This document shows positions 17,648-26,865 of a DNA stretch of 47,637 bases, piece by piece. The DNA lies in contig JAKAJV010000012.1 of NCBI GenBank assembly GCA_021813585.1, positions 1 through 47,637 on the forward strand, given 5' to 3'. Numbering within the stretch: position 1 is the first letter of the stretch; each line of letters opens with the position of its first letter. The notes beneath the pieces are model-generated. The model saw only the letters and a list, made by a program, of their open reading frames with translations, did no database searches and was not told the origin of the DNA. Origin of the DNA: Bacteroidota bacterium. GTDB taxonomy: Bacteria > Bacteroidota > Ignavibacteria > Ignavibacteriales > Ignavibacteriaceae. A program made the position numbers and the translations under genes.

Positions 17648-18058
17648 TTAAAGACTCTTTCCCGTCTTCCGTTTATACACTCCCAGAATTGCGGCAAGCA
17701 TCTCTTCATTCCTAATGGGCCTAGCCAGAAATTCGTCAACGCCTGCGTCAAATGCATTTAATCTATCCTCTGGAAACACGTGAGCAGAAATGCATAAAAT
17801 AGGCGAGTTGGCATAAAGCGGCATTTCCCTCAATTCTTTTACCAGCTGCAGGCCGTTTTTCTTCCCCTTAATATAAATATCAACTAGAAAAATATCATAC
17901 TTGGTTTTATTGAGCTCCTCATAAAACGTATCTTCGGAATCCGAGACCCCGATCTCGAATTTGTTCCTTAAACAGACCTCGATAAGTTTCCGGTTTTCGA
18001 AATCATCCTCAACAACAAGAAGCTTGGGCTTACGTGTTTTGTCGGCTACTTCTTCCAT
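17648..18058 (-). CDS. Single-domain response regulator (CheY-like)
   Basis: The receiver domain has the acidic pair in LLVVEDDFENRK, the phospho-acceptor Asp in DIFLVDIYIKG and the Ser/Thr switch in LCISAH. The residue normally Lys before Pro in the beta5 loop is Arg here (FLARPI instead of the usual K-P), which may alter phosphorylation. There is no output domain. It lies 185 bp downstream of two histidine kinases on the same strand and is a likely partner. Confidence 0.9.
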   Translation of the reverse strand: MEEVADKTRKPKLLVVEDDFENRKLIEVCLRNKFEIGVSDSEDTFYEELNKTKYDIFLVDIYIKGKKNGLQLVKELREMPLYANSPILCISAHVFPEDRLNAFDAGVDEFLARPIRNEEMLAAILGVYKRKTGKSL

Positions 18059-18243
18059 TATTTATCTCTACTTAGTTATATAATTAAATTTATTGACGGA
18101 TATAAAATCAAATTTATTTAAAGCCATAGACAATAATTGAAATAAATTCGGAGTTAACCACGAATTCTGGCGTACTAGTTATAAAAATAAATTTAAATAT
18201 CACAATTTTCAACGTTTATCTTTTTTAATAAGGAAGCAGAACT

Positions 18244-19542
18244 TTATTCAACCGATTCTTTATATAGCGGAAGAGTAACATTAAACATTGTTCCTTCACC
18301 GGTTTTGCTTTCAACATTTATATTACCTCCTAGCTTTTCAACAAAGCTTTTAATTAACAAAAGTCCCAGCCCGGTTCCTTCTTCCCCGCTTGTACCTTTA
18401 GTGGACTTTTTAATATCTAGCTTAAATAAATTGTCCAGTGTTTTTTCGTCCATCCCGATGCCGTTGTCTTTTATCGAAATTATAGCATCCGCCTTGTTAC
18501 TAATTGATGAAATAGTTATTTCCCCGCCGCTGTTTGTGTATTTAATCGCGTTAGTCAGTAAATTCGTTAAGATTGAGTTCAGCATATCTTCATCTGCATA
18601 CACGTGTATTTGGCCGGTAGTTTTATTTGTGATATGCAATTTCTTCCTTAGGGCGTTTCCTTCTAACAATAAGAGTAGATTGCCTACAACATTATTTATG
18701 GAGAGAACTTTCGGATTAAATTCACTCAATCCGGCCTCAAATCTCGAATACTGCAGCAGGTTATTCAACAGGTTAAAAATATTCCTGGAAGAATTGTAAA
18801 GCGAATCGACGACGTATTTTTTTTCTTCGGTGCTTAATTCGTCGTACTGGTTTTTAAGCATCTCGGTAAAACCAAGTATTGAATTGAAAGGGCTTTTAAG
18901 ATCGTGAGAAATTATGGAAAAGAATTTGTCTTTGCTTTCGTTTAACTCATGCAGCTTTTTAATATAAGCAATTCTTTCTTCTTCATAAATTGATCTTTCG
19001 ATAGCCCTGGAAATAGGAAATGACGCCATTTCCATAATATCCTTCACTTCCTCGGTTAAAACATTTTCATGATTATATTCCTTTAGCACAATCACACCAG
19101 CCGTCTCGTCCCGTACTACTAAAGGTATGCCCAGCCAGTTTTTAACTTCGCGGGGTACAGGTGCAATAAATCCATCCTCAATTAATTTGTTTATCTCCGC
19201 AGAGTTTAGATATAGTGTCTCTTTATTCCGTATTACAAACTCTGTTAATCCGGAGGCGAATTTCCTGTTCCCCGGTTTATCATTCACTTCATCTACAAAA
19301 TAAGGAAAAGTTAGCAGCTGCCCGGGTTTATTATAAATGGCTACATAAAAATTGTTCAACGGGAAATGCTGTAATAAAATCTTATGAATACGGGCGCACA
19401 ATTCTTCAAGGGTAAAATTAAAATTAGCCGTTTGTAATATATTTATAATTGAATGAACAATATGTTCTTTTTTATCCATAAATAATACGGTATGAAAATT
19501 TGACGGCCCCGGTTTAACTTTTATGCTCTGCCTCTTTTTCAA
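18244..19542 (-). CDS. GAF-domain histidine kinase
   Basis: A GAF domain (~40-190, FYVAIYN...LTFPYFVDEV) precedes a HisKA/HATPase_c core: H-box FSIISHDLKSPFNSILGF, N-box NLLTNAIKYTN, G1 DNGIGMDE and G2 GTGLGLLLIK. No membrane span is present, so it is cytosolic. The frame opens with TTG at 19542; an ATG 21 codons later (MDKKEHIVHS) is an alternative that removes a stretch without domain character. It shares close similarity with the kinase encoded 30 nt upstream and probably arose by tandem duplication. Confidence 0.9.
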   Translation of the reverse strand: MKKRQSIKVKPGPSNFHTVLFMDKKEHIVHSIINILQTANFNFTLEELCARIHKILLQHFPLNNFYVAIYNKPGQLLTFPYFVDEVNDKPGNRKFASGLTEFVIRNKETLYLNSAEINKLIEDGFIAPVPREVKNWLGIPLVVRDETAGVIVLKEYNHENVLTEEVKDIMEMASFPISRAIERSIYEEERIAYIKKLHELNESKDKFFSIISHDLKSPFNSILGFTEMLKNQYDELSTEEKKYVVDSLYNSSRNIFNLLNNLLQYSRFEAGLSEFNPKVLSINNVVGNLLLLLEGNALRKKLHITNKTTGQIHVYADEDMLNSILTNLLTNAIKYTNSGGEITISSISNKADAIISIKDNGIGMDEKTLDNLFKLDIKKSTKGTSGEEGTGLGLLLIKSFVEKLGGNINVESKTGEGTMFNVTLPLYKESVE

Positions 19543-19572
19543 TTTTCCTTATCGGAATAGTTAAATCATCGG

Positions 19573-21207
19573 CTAGACAACCGGCAATGCAAATGTGAAT
19601 GTGGTACCATAGTTTAATTTACTGTGAATCCTTACATAACCTTTATTTTTCTCTATGTATTCTTTTACCAGCAAAAGCCCCAGACCGGTTCCGTATTCTC
19701 TATCGGTTCCCGGAGAAGAAAAGATGACGTCCTTATTTATCTTTTCAAGGTCATCCTTGTTTATTCCCACTCCGGTATCCTGAACAGCAACCTCAGCCAT
19801 TTGTTTGTTATCGGTAGCGGTAATAACGTTTGCGATAATTTTAATATCGCCGCCTCTGTTTGTAAATTTTATAGCATTCGATATCACATTTTGAACAATT
19901 GAATTCAGCATGTCTTCATCGGCAAGAACTTCAATAGCTTTATCTACTTCAACTGTCAAATTCAGCTGCTTTTTTAATGCGTTGCCCTTTAGAATATTTA
20001 AAGCACCGTTTATAATTTTAATGAGCTTAATCTTAACAGGATTATATTCAAACCTCCCCATCTGAAATCTGGAGTAATGGAGAAGGTTAGTTGTCATGCT
20101 GTATAAATTTTTTGAAGCTTCGTAAATGGCCTTTTGATATTCCAGAATTTCATCGTGGGTTAGGCTGTCGTATTCGGTTGTCAAGATTTCCGAGAAGCCA
20201 AGCAATGAATTGAAAGGGCTTCTCAAATCGTGAGAGATTATTGAGATCAATTTGTCTTTAGAGGCGTTTAGCTCGCTCAGTTTTTCAATAAGTTTATTTT
20301 TTTCATTTTCAACTCTCTTCCTTTCTATCGCATAAGAGATTGGATAGGCCAGCAGTTCTAAAGTTTTCTGGTCTTTTTCAGTGTATGCATTTACATCATC
20401 GTAATCTTGAACAACCAGTACCCCAATCGTATTCTCCTTGATTTTTAAAGGCACTCCCAACCAAATTCTGGCAGGAGAGCCGATCAATTCTACCTCTCCC
20501 TTTCGAACCAAATCCTCATCTTTTTTTTCATCGATTAATATCGATATACCGTTTTTCAATACATACTCAGTTAAGCCGTTTCCAAACCTTTTAGGCGGCG
20601 CTACACGATCAATTTTGTCGATGAAGTGCGGAAAGGTTATCATACCGCTTTCTCTATTGTACAATGCTATGTAAAAATTTTCTACCGGCATCACCTTACC
20701 GATTGAGGCATGGATATACTTAAACAATTCGTTTAAGTTGCTTTCGGAGTTAGCAGCCTGCAGTATATCCGATATGATATCTTTTATTTTTTCCTCTTTC
20801 TTGTATTCCGAAATATTAAATCCAAAACATATAATTTTATTTATTGCATTATTTTTTTCTATTATTGCAACGTTGTTCCATTGAAACACAATTTCTTCAC
20901 CTGACTTGCAAATAACAGGTATCTCTATATTTTCAAAATCTGTTGAGCCTCCTTTAACATATTCAAAAAACTTAGCTTTAACTTTATTTGCTTCCTTTGC
21001 CGGGACAAATTTTTCAAACCAATCTATTCCGGTAATTTCATCCCGTGAAATACCCAGGATTTCGCACATATATTTATTTGAAAAAATCAGTTTACCAGAT
21101 TTATCGAGTACAATTATTGAGACTTTCGGCAAGTCCAGTACCGACTGTAATCTAGTATTCCCGGGTAAAAATTCATTCAATGCATTAAATGTGAGTCTCT
21201 CACTCAT
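19573..21207 (-). CDS. PAS-GAF histidine kinase
   Basis: The order is PAS (~20-140; IVLDKSGKLIFSNKYMCEIL), GAF (~150-300; FYIALYNRESGMITFPHFID), HisKA (ISIISHDLRSPFNSLLGF) and HATPase_c (NVISNAIKFTN, DTGVGINKDD, GTGLGLLLVK). There are no membrane segments. GAF and kinase parts align along their length with the next gene. It is the first gene of the run kinase-kinase-receiver and probably acts on the same response regulator. The signals are unknown. Confidence 0.92.
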   Translation of the reverse strand: MSERLTFNALNEFLPGNTRLQSVLDLPKVSIIVLDKSGKLIFSNKYMCEILGISRDEITGIDWFEKFVPAKEANKVKAKFFEYVKGGSTDFENIEIPVICKSGEEIVFQWNNVAIIEKNNAINKIICFGFNISEYKKEEKIKDIISDILQAANSESNLNELFKYIHASIGKVMPVENFYIALYNRESGMITFPHFIDKIDRVAPPKRFGNGLTEYVLKNGISILIDEKKDEDLVRKGEVELIGSPARIWLGVPLKIKENTIGVLVVQDYDDVNAYTEKDQKTLELLAYPISYAIERKRVENEKNKLIEKLSELNASKDKLISIISHDLRSPFNSLLGFSEILTTEYDSLTHDEILEYQKAIYEASKNLYSMTTNLLHYSRFQMGRFEYNPVKIKLIKIINGALNILKGNALKKQLNLTVEVDKAIEVLADEDMLNSIVQNVISNAIKFTNRGGDIKIIANVITATDNKQMAEVAVQDTGVGINKDDLEKINKDVIFSSPGTDREYGTGLGLLLVKEYIEKNKGYVRIHSKLNYGTTFTFALPVV

Positions 21208-21369
21208 TTTATTATTCTTAAGATATTTTAAAGATAAGGATTCTGGTTAATTAAATTTAATTTACCAAACGTTAATTAACTAAAAAATTTATCAAAATTA
21301 AATAGTAAATTTGCATAAAGAATTTTATGATTTATTACAGAAAAAATTTTTTGAGCTTGATTATAAATT

Positions 21370-21381
21370 TAGAATATTCTA
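21370..21381 (+). promoter_or_regulatory. Candidate Fur/PerR-like operator upstream of feoAB
   Basis: TAGAATATTCTA is a perfect 12-bp palindrome 56 nt before the feoA start. It resembles Fur/PerR-family boxes of the type TTAGAAT-n-ATTCTAA but lacks the central spacer base. A Fur-family gene follows feoB, which makes an iron-responsive site plausible. Confidence 0.4.
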
Positions 21382-21437
21382 TTTTTATGTAGACTAAATC
21401 TTAATAGTGCGCAATTAGTTTTAAGGATTTATACGGA

Positions 21438-21659
21438 ATGAGAACTGCTGCCGAGTTAAAATACGGAGAAAAAGGAATAATAAACGATATAGATGGCTCC
21501 CACCCTTCGTCAAGAAGAATTTTGGAAGTTGGCTTTACTCCCGGCCAAGAAATACAATTAATCAATATGTCTGCATTTAGAGATCCGATAGCATTTTCTG
21601 TTAGAGGTACAATAATAGCAATTAGAAAAGATGAAGCTAGCTGTATAAAAGTTTTATGA
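21438..21659 (+). CDS. feoA: Ferrous iron transport protein FeoA
   Basis: This 73-aa SH3-like protein modulates FeoB. It shows the family's opening ELKYGEKGIINDIDG, then RRILEVGFTPGQEIQLINMS, and AFSVRGTIIAIRKDEASCI. It overlaps feoB by four bases (ATGA), so the two are translationally coupled. Its own stop is TGA, which confirms TGA is a normal stop codon in this genome. Confidence 0.93.
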   Translation: MRTAAELKYGEKGIINDIDGSHPSSRRILEVGFTPGQEIQLINMSAFRDPIAFSVRGTIIAIRKDEASCIKVL

Positions 21660-23695
21660 TTACTTCTACTCTTGAAGCAGAGCCGTTGATAACTCTTGTC
21701 GGCCCGCCAAATTCAGGGAAAACTACTCTATTTAATTATCTTAGCGGGAAAAATTATAAGACGGTAAATTACCCTGGAGCCACCGTAGAATATTCAATAA
21801 GCAAACTGCAGAAGAAATACAATTTTGAAGCCAGTATTTTGGATTCGCCGGGAATAATCAGCCTGATTCCAAATTCACCCGACGAAGAATTGTCAATTGA
21901 TTCTCTTTATTCGCACCCCCGTTTTGGTATCCCTGATTTAATCGTAGTAACTATTGATGCAAGCCAATTGTCCCGCCATTTATTACTGGCAAAGCAGCTA
22001 ATAGACGCAAAGTTTAATGTGGTTTTGGTTCTTACAATGACGGATATATTAAACAGAAAAGGATTTGATATATCCCTGCCCGATTTAACTAACGAACTTA
22101 ATTGTAACGTTGTAAAAGTTGACGGCAGAACCGGAAAAGGTATTGATGAACTAATTAAAGTTATTGAAAAAAATATTCTTAACGGAAGATTAAAACCAAG
22201 GCAGAACCCTATAAGGCAGAATGGTAATATTCATTTTGATAAATTAATTGGATATTACAAGGAAATTGAAAATATTGAAGACAAAGTAATTTTTAAAAGC
22301 AATAAAGATGCTAATCCTTCCGACCTTGAAACTGCGAATAAAAAATTAAATATATTAAATAACCCGCAGGCCAGAAATAATATCGGTATCGATCAAACTA
22401 CATTAAAAGTCGATAAGATATTATTACACAAAGCATGGGGCCTAGTGCTGTTCTTTTTTATAATGTCGATAACCTTTACTTCCATATTCTGGCTTGCCCA
22501 GCCGCTGATGGAACTTGTAGATTCTGCTTTTGGTTACCTTGCATACGAAGCTACTGTTTTGCTGGGAAATAATTGGTTTGGTAATTTTATAGCAAACGGC
22601 GTAATAAGCGGTACGGGAGCTGTGCTGGTTTTTGTTCCTCAAATAATAATTTTATTTTTAATTTTAGGCTTACTGGAAGACACCGGATATCTTGCAAGAG
22701 GAGCCATGCTGATTGACCGGCCGCTTTCTAAAATAGGATTAAACGGTCGATCGTTTGTACCCATGCTTTCGGGCTTCGCCTGTGCTATTCCGGCAATAAT
22801 GGCTACCAGAACAATCCCTAATAAAAGAGAAAGACTTCTAACGATTTTTATAATTCCTTTGTTAAGCTGCAGTGCCAGGCTGCCGGTATATGCATTATTT
22901 CTTGCATTCTTATTCCCGATGAGCAAAGCGTGGATAGCAGGATTGGTATTAGCCGGTATATATATTTTTAGCACCATAAGCGCCACTTTAATAGCAAGTC
23001 TTGTAAATAAATTTAATAACAAAATCATAAAGGAAGTTGATAATTCCTCGTTTATTTTGGAACTACCCTCGTACAGAATACCGAAACTGAAAGTTGTTGC
23101 TACAAATACATACCATAGTTCAATGGCATATGTAAAGAGAGCGGGCTCTGTAATTTTATTGCTTTCAATCGTAATATGGTTCTTGACTTATTTCCCGGAT
23201 TATAATCCGCAGGTTAACAGCAGCAGTATGTCCCAGGAACAAGCCGAGCAATTAATCGGCTCTGAAAGATTGTCACATTCTTTTGCTGCCGATTTAGGCA
23301 AATTCATACAGCCGGTAATGAGCCCATTGGGCTTGGATTGGCGTGTAGGAGTTTCTTTAATTCCTACCTTTGCTGCAAGAGAAGTTTTTGTTAGCTCGCT
23401 TGCATTAATATTCAAAGTTACCGGCGATAAAAGTACTTTACAGACATCAATTATAAGGGAGATGCGACAGGCTACTATTGCAGGTACCGGTAAAAAACTG
23501 TTTACCACTGCAACTATTATCGGACTTATTATATATTTTATTTTTTCTCTGCAGTGTATTTCTACTCTTGCTATCTCCCGAAAAGAAACGGGAAGCTGGC
23601 GAATTCCTCTTATTCAACTTTTCGTTTTTACTGCGGCCGGATATATACTAAGCTTTGTTGCTGTTAACGGATTAAGGCTTATTGGTATTAATTAG
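21656..23695 (+). CDS. feoB: Ferrous iron transporter FeoB
   Basis: The main Fe(II) uptake permease. The N-terminal G domain has G1 GPPNSGKTT (residues 16-24), G3 DSPGIISLI and a G4-like TMTD. A helical linker (~190-255) leads to the membrane domain with the two Gate segments around GYLARGAMLIDRPLSKIG and RSFVPMLSGFACAIPAIM, and a C-terminal FAAREVFVSSLALIF. The 679-aa length fits. Its second-position G4 residue is Thr rather than Asn. Expression is likely iron-regulated through the nearby Fur gene. Confidence 0.95.
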   Translation: MITSTLEAEPLITLVGPPNSGKTTLFNYLSGKNYKTVNYPGATVEYSISKLQKKYNFEASILDSPGIISLIPNSPDEELSIDSLYSHPRFGIPDLIVVTIDASQLSRHLLLAKQLIDAKFNVVLVLTMTDILNRKGFDISLPDLTNELNCNVVKVDGRTGKGIDELIKVIEKNILNGRLKPRQNPIRQNGNIHFDKLIGYYKEIENIEDKVIFKSNKDANPSDLETANKKLNILNNPQARNNIGIDQTTLKVDKILLHKAWGLVLFFFIMSITFTSIFWLAQPLMELVDSAFGYLAYEATVLLGNNWFGNFIANGVISGTGAVLVFVPQIIILFLILGLLEDTGYLARGAMLIDRPLSKIGLNGRSFVPMLSGFACAIPAIMATRTIPNKRERLLTIFIIPLLSCSARLPVYALFLAFLFPMSKAWIAGLVLAGIYIFSTISATLIASLVNKFNNKIIKEVDNSSFILELPSYRIPKLKVVATNTYHSSMAYVKRAGSVILLLSIVIWFLTYFPDYNPQVNSSSMSQEQAEQLIGSERLSHSFAADLGKFIQPVMSPLGLDWRVGVSLIPTFAAREVFVSSLALIFKVTGDKSTLQTSIIREMRQATIAGTGKKLFTTATIIGLIIYFIFSLQCISTLAISRKETGSWRIPLIQLFVFTAAGYILSFVAVNGLRLIGIN

Positions 23696-23815
23696 TTACC
23701 GCAATTTATAGGTTATGTCCTTATTAAAAATATGGGGGAAAAATAAAATTAAATTTGCAGTTAAATATTAGCGGCTGTATATTAAAATAAATTAAAATGG
23801 TTCGATAAAGCTATA

Positions 23816-24280
23816 ATGAAAAATAAGCAAGCGGCAGATATATTTAAGGACTTTTTGAAGAACGGGAAAAACAGGATTACTCCCGAAAGGTTCGAAGTAA
23901 TGGACGCCGCACTTGAATATGAGGGGCATTTCGGTGCTGACGATTTATTTATCCTAATGAAGACACAGAAATCGAGGGTGTCTAGGGCTACCGTTTACAA
24001 CACGCTCGAGCTTCTTGTGCAGTGCAATCTTCTTATAAAAAGAAATTTCGGCGAAAATCTTACCAGGTATGAAAGCAATTTCAAAAAACAGAGGCACGAT
24101 CATTTGATTTGCATTGACTGCGGGAAGATAGTTGAATTCATAAATCCCAAAATAAAATCTCTCCCGGAGGAAATTTGCAGCGAGCTTGGCTATACGGTGG
24201 AAAGCTACTCGTTTAATATTTTTGCCAGATGCAAAAACTCCAAATCGTGTAAGTATTATCTTGAGCATAAAAAAGATTAA
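23816..24280 (+). CDS. fur: Fur-family transcriptional regulator
   Basis: An N-terminal winged helix (ITPERFEVMDAALEY...SRATVYNTLELLVQCNLL) and a C-terminal metal-binding dimerisation domain (RHDHLICIDCGKIVEF, later CKNSKSCKYY) give the two CxxC/CxxxxC-type zinc sites of Fur. It sits 120 bp after feoB on the same strand and is the likely iron sensor for feoAB. PerR and Zur cannot be fully excluded without structural comparison. Confidence 0.9.
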   Translation: MKNKQAADIFKDFLKNGKNRITPERFEVMDAALEYEGHFGADDLFILMKTQKSRVSRATVYNTLELLVQCNLLIKRNFGENLTRYESNFKKQRHDHLICIDCGKIVEFINPKIKSLPEEICSELGYTVESYSFNIFARCKNSKSCKYYLEHKKD

Positions 24281-24299
24281 AAATATCTTCAGGCTTTAA

Positions 24300-25016
24300 A
24301 TGATGAAGCAGCAAAAATATCCCCTGGTCTGGCATAAGAATAATTTCTTTGTAAAAATTTTCTGCTCAATTCCGAACATAGCAACAGGCATCCTAATTAA
24401 AATAAACGGAATTCATTTCGTTGTGGATCCGGGCGACGGGATTCTGAGAGACCTTAATAAAGAAATCGGCTCCAGAAATATTCTGGAAATATCCGACCTT
24501 TTTATTACACACGGCCATCACGACCATGTCGGCGGGGTCTGGTCGCTTTTAACTTACATGCGGGTAATGAACAAAAAATCAACTTTGAATATTTGTTACC
24601 CGGAAGGCTGCGTGGAAATTGAGAGCATTTATAATGCCTTCCGCAAAGTTTACTCTAAGACTATTCCCTACAAAATAAACTTAAGAGTATCTAGAGACTC
24701 GGAGAAATTCAAAAGCAAGGGAGTTTCCGTTAAACCTTTTCCGGTTGTACACAAGGAATATTTACACGACGGGATTACAACCAGGCAGGTGCCGGCAATC
24801 GGGTTTAAGTTTTATTACGGCGGGATAAAAGTTTGTTACGGCGGAGATACTGCCTACTGTGAAGAATTGGTTAAGAATGCTAAGAATTCAGATTTGGCGA
24901 TAATTGAAGCCGGCCACGATGAAGACACTCCGGACGATATGCATATGACATTAAAGGAAGCTAGAGCCGTCGGAGAGTCGGCGAAAGAATATTTTATGGT
25001 TCATGTACCGGAATAA
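24300..25016 (+). CDS. Metallo-beta-lactamase-fold hydrolase
   Basis: The dinuclear metal motif THGHHDHVGG is intact, with a later GGDTAYC aspartate and a final HVPE histidine region. The fold and ~238-aa length resemble RNase Z/AtsA-like hydrolases, but the RNase Z specific features are not clear, so the substrate is left open. It follows fur by 19 nt and precedes the M28 peptidase gene by 34 nt, so the three are probably one transcript. Confidence 0.85.
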   Translation: MMKQQKYPLVWHKNNFFVKIFCSIPNIATGILIKINGIHFVVDPGDGILRDLNKEIGSRNILEISDLFITHGHHDHVGGVWSLLTYMRVMNKKSTLNICYPEGCVEIESIYNAFRKVYSKTIPYKINLRVSRDSEKFKSKGVSVKPFPVVHKEYLHDGITTRQVPAIGFKFYYGGIKVCYGGDTAYCEELVKNAKNSDLAIIEAGHDEDTPDDMHMTLKEARAVGESAKEYFMVHVPE

Positions 25017-25050
25017 TTTTATTTCAGATCAATTAACAATTGGGGTTACC

Positions 25051-26853
25051 ATGAAAAAGTTACTTGTCCTTATTTCGTTCTCGGTATTCTTTATAAACAA
25101 TTTTTATTATTGCCAGAGCAGCAGCAACCCGGCAATTACCGCAAAAGAAATTCAAGCAATAATAAATTATCTCGCCTCCGATAAGCTGGAGGGTAGATTC
25201 ACCGGCTCCAAAGGCGCCGGGCTGGCGGCAGAGTTTATAAAAAAAGATTTTTTAAGCTCCGGACTGCTGCCACTTTTCAATGGCAGTTATTACCAGGACT
25301 TTCCATTTATAGCAGGCATAGAGCCGGCTGCAGGCAACTCATTTCAACTTTTCACAAATAAAAAAGCAGATAACCTTAAACTGAATAAAGATTATATCCC
25401 GGCACCATTTTCGGGAAATTTCAGAATTGAGTCTCAACTGGTTTTTGCCGGCTACGGAATTTCTGCGCAAGAACTAAATTACGATGATTATGCAGGATTA
25501 GATGTCCGGGGTAAAGCGGTGGTAATATTAAGGTTCAATCCGGATGAAGGTCATGCGCGCAGCAAATTTGAAAAATATTCAGCACTCCGGTATAAAGCTA
25601 AAGTTGCAAAAGAAAAAGGTGCAGCCGCAGTTATCTTTGTCAACGGTTACTATCCAAAAGATGATGAAGATAAACTGATGAAACTTTCTTACGACGGCGC
25701 TAAGGGAATCGACTCGCTTTGCATAGTGCAGGTGAAAAGAAATATCATAGACCGTTTATTCAATTCCGAAAATTTGAATTTAAAGAATTACCAGGCCAGA
25801 ATGGACAGTACAAAGAAACCTGCGTCCTTTATTTTTAAGAACAGTAATATAAAGATAGAAACAGGATTGAGAGAAATAACAAAGTATGGCAGAAATGTAG
25901 CCGGATATATAAGAGGCAGCGACCCTTCGTTGAGTAACCAGTATATAGTTCTCGGCGCCCATTATGATCATCTGGGATACGGCGAAATTGGTTCGCTGTA
26001 CCGCGGCAAAGAAAAGAAAATTCATTACGGCGCCGACGATAATGCCTCCGGTACAGCCGGAATAATGGAACTTGCTGAGAAATTCTCCTCGATTAAAACC
26101 AAATTAAAGAGAAGCTTAATTTTTATTTGCTTCGCCGGTGAAGAACTCGGAACTCTCGGCTCATCATATTTTGTAAACAATCCTCCGGTTCCACTGCAGA
26201 ATATTTCTGCCATGATAAACCTAGATATGATCGGCAGACTAAACACGGATAACGATCTGATTGTTTACGGCCTGGGAACTTCGTCAATATGGAAAGACCT
26301 GATTGAAAAAGACAAAGCCGGCTTCAATTTCAACATGAAGCTTAAGGATGACGGCTATGCACCCAGCGATCAATCTTCTTTTTATGCTAAGAACATACCT
26401 GTGCTTTTCTTTTTCACCGATATTCATTCGGACTACCACAGGCCTACCGATATTGCGAGTAAAATAAATTCTGCTGGAGAAGAAAAAATTCTAAAGCTGG
26501 TTGATCAAATTTCTTTTCAGGTTGACACTCTTTCGATCAAACCGGATTATATAAGCGTACCCAGAAAAGATACCGGTGAAAAAATCTCCTTTAGGGTGTA
26601 CGTCGGTACAATACCCGATTTCGGCAGCCAGGCCGACGGTTATAAAATAAACGGGGTAAGCGAAGGCAGCCCGGCTCAGAAAGGCGGCCTTAAAGCCGGG
26701 GACGTAATAATAAATTTCGGCGGCAAAAAGATTTCGAACATTTATGATTTTACTTATGCACTGGGAGATTTTTCACCCGGCGACATTGTTGATGTCTCTG
26801 TTTTACGGAATGGGGAAAAGATAAATCTGAAATTAGAGCTTGGCGTTAGATAG
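25051..26853 (+). CDS. Exported M28 aminopeptidase with PA and PDZ domains
   Basis: A signal peptide (MKKLLVLISFSVFFINNFYY) supports the start at 25051; the frame's earlier opening overlaps the previous gene. A PA domain (~90-230) is inserted before the M28 zinc-peptidase core, whose ligands are visible in GAHYDHLGYG, GADDNASGTAG, FAGEELGTLGS, NLDMIGR and HSDYHRPTD. A C-terminal PDZ domain follows (~510-600; GVSEGSPAQKGGLKAGDVI). It is a periplasmic or outer-membrane-associated aminopeptidase involved in peptide use. Confidence 0.93.
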   Translation: MKKLLVLISFSVFFINNFYYCQSSSNPAITAKEIQAIINYLASDKLEGRFTGSKGAGLAAEFIKKDFLSSGLLPLFNGSYYQDFPFIAGIEPAAGNSFQLFTNKKADNLKLNKDYIPAPFSGNFRIESQLVFAGYGISAQELNYDDYAGLDVRGKAVVILRFNPDEGHARSKFEKYSALRYKAKVAKEKGAAAVIFVNGYYPKDDEDKLMKLSYDGAKGIDSLCIVQVKRNIIDRLFNSENLNLKNYQARMDSTKKPASFIFKNSNIKIETGLREITKYGRNVAGYIRGSDPSLSNQYIVLGAHYDHLGYGEIGSLYRGKEKKIHYGADDNASGTAGIMELAEKFSSIKTKLKRSLIFICFAGEELGTLGSSYFVNNPPVPLQNISAMINLDMIGRLNTDNDLIVYGLGTSSIWKDLIEKDKAGFNFNMKLKDDGYAPSDQSSFYAKNIPVLFFFTDIHSDYHRPTDIASKINSAGEEKILKLVDQISFQVDTLSIKPDYISVPRKDTGEKISFRVYVGTIPDFGSQADGYKINGVSEGSPAQKGGLKAGDVIINFGGKKISNIYDFTYALGDFSPGDIVDVSVLRNGEKINLKLELGVR

Positions 26854-26865
26854 AAAACAAGAATT

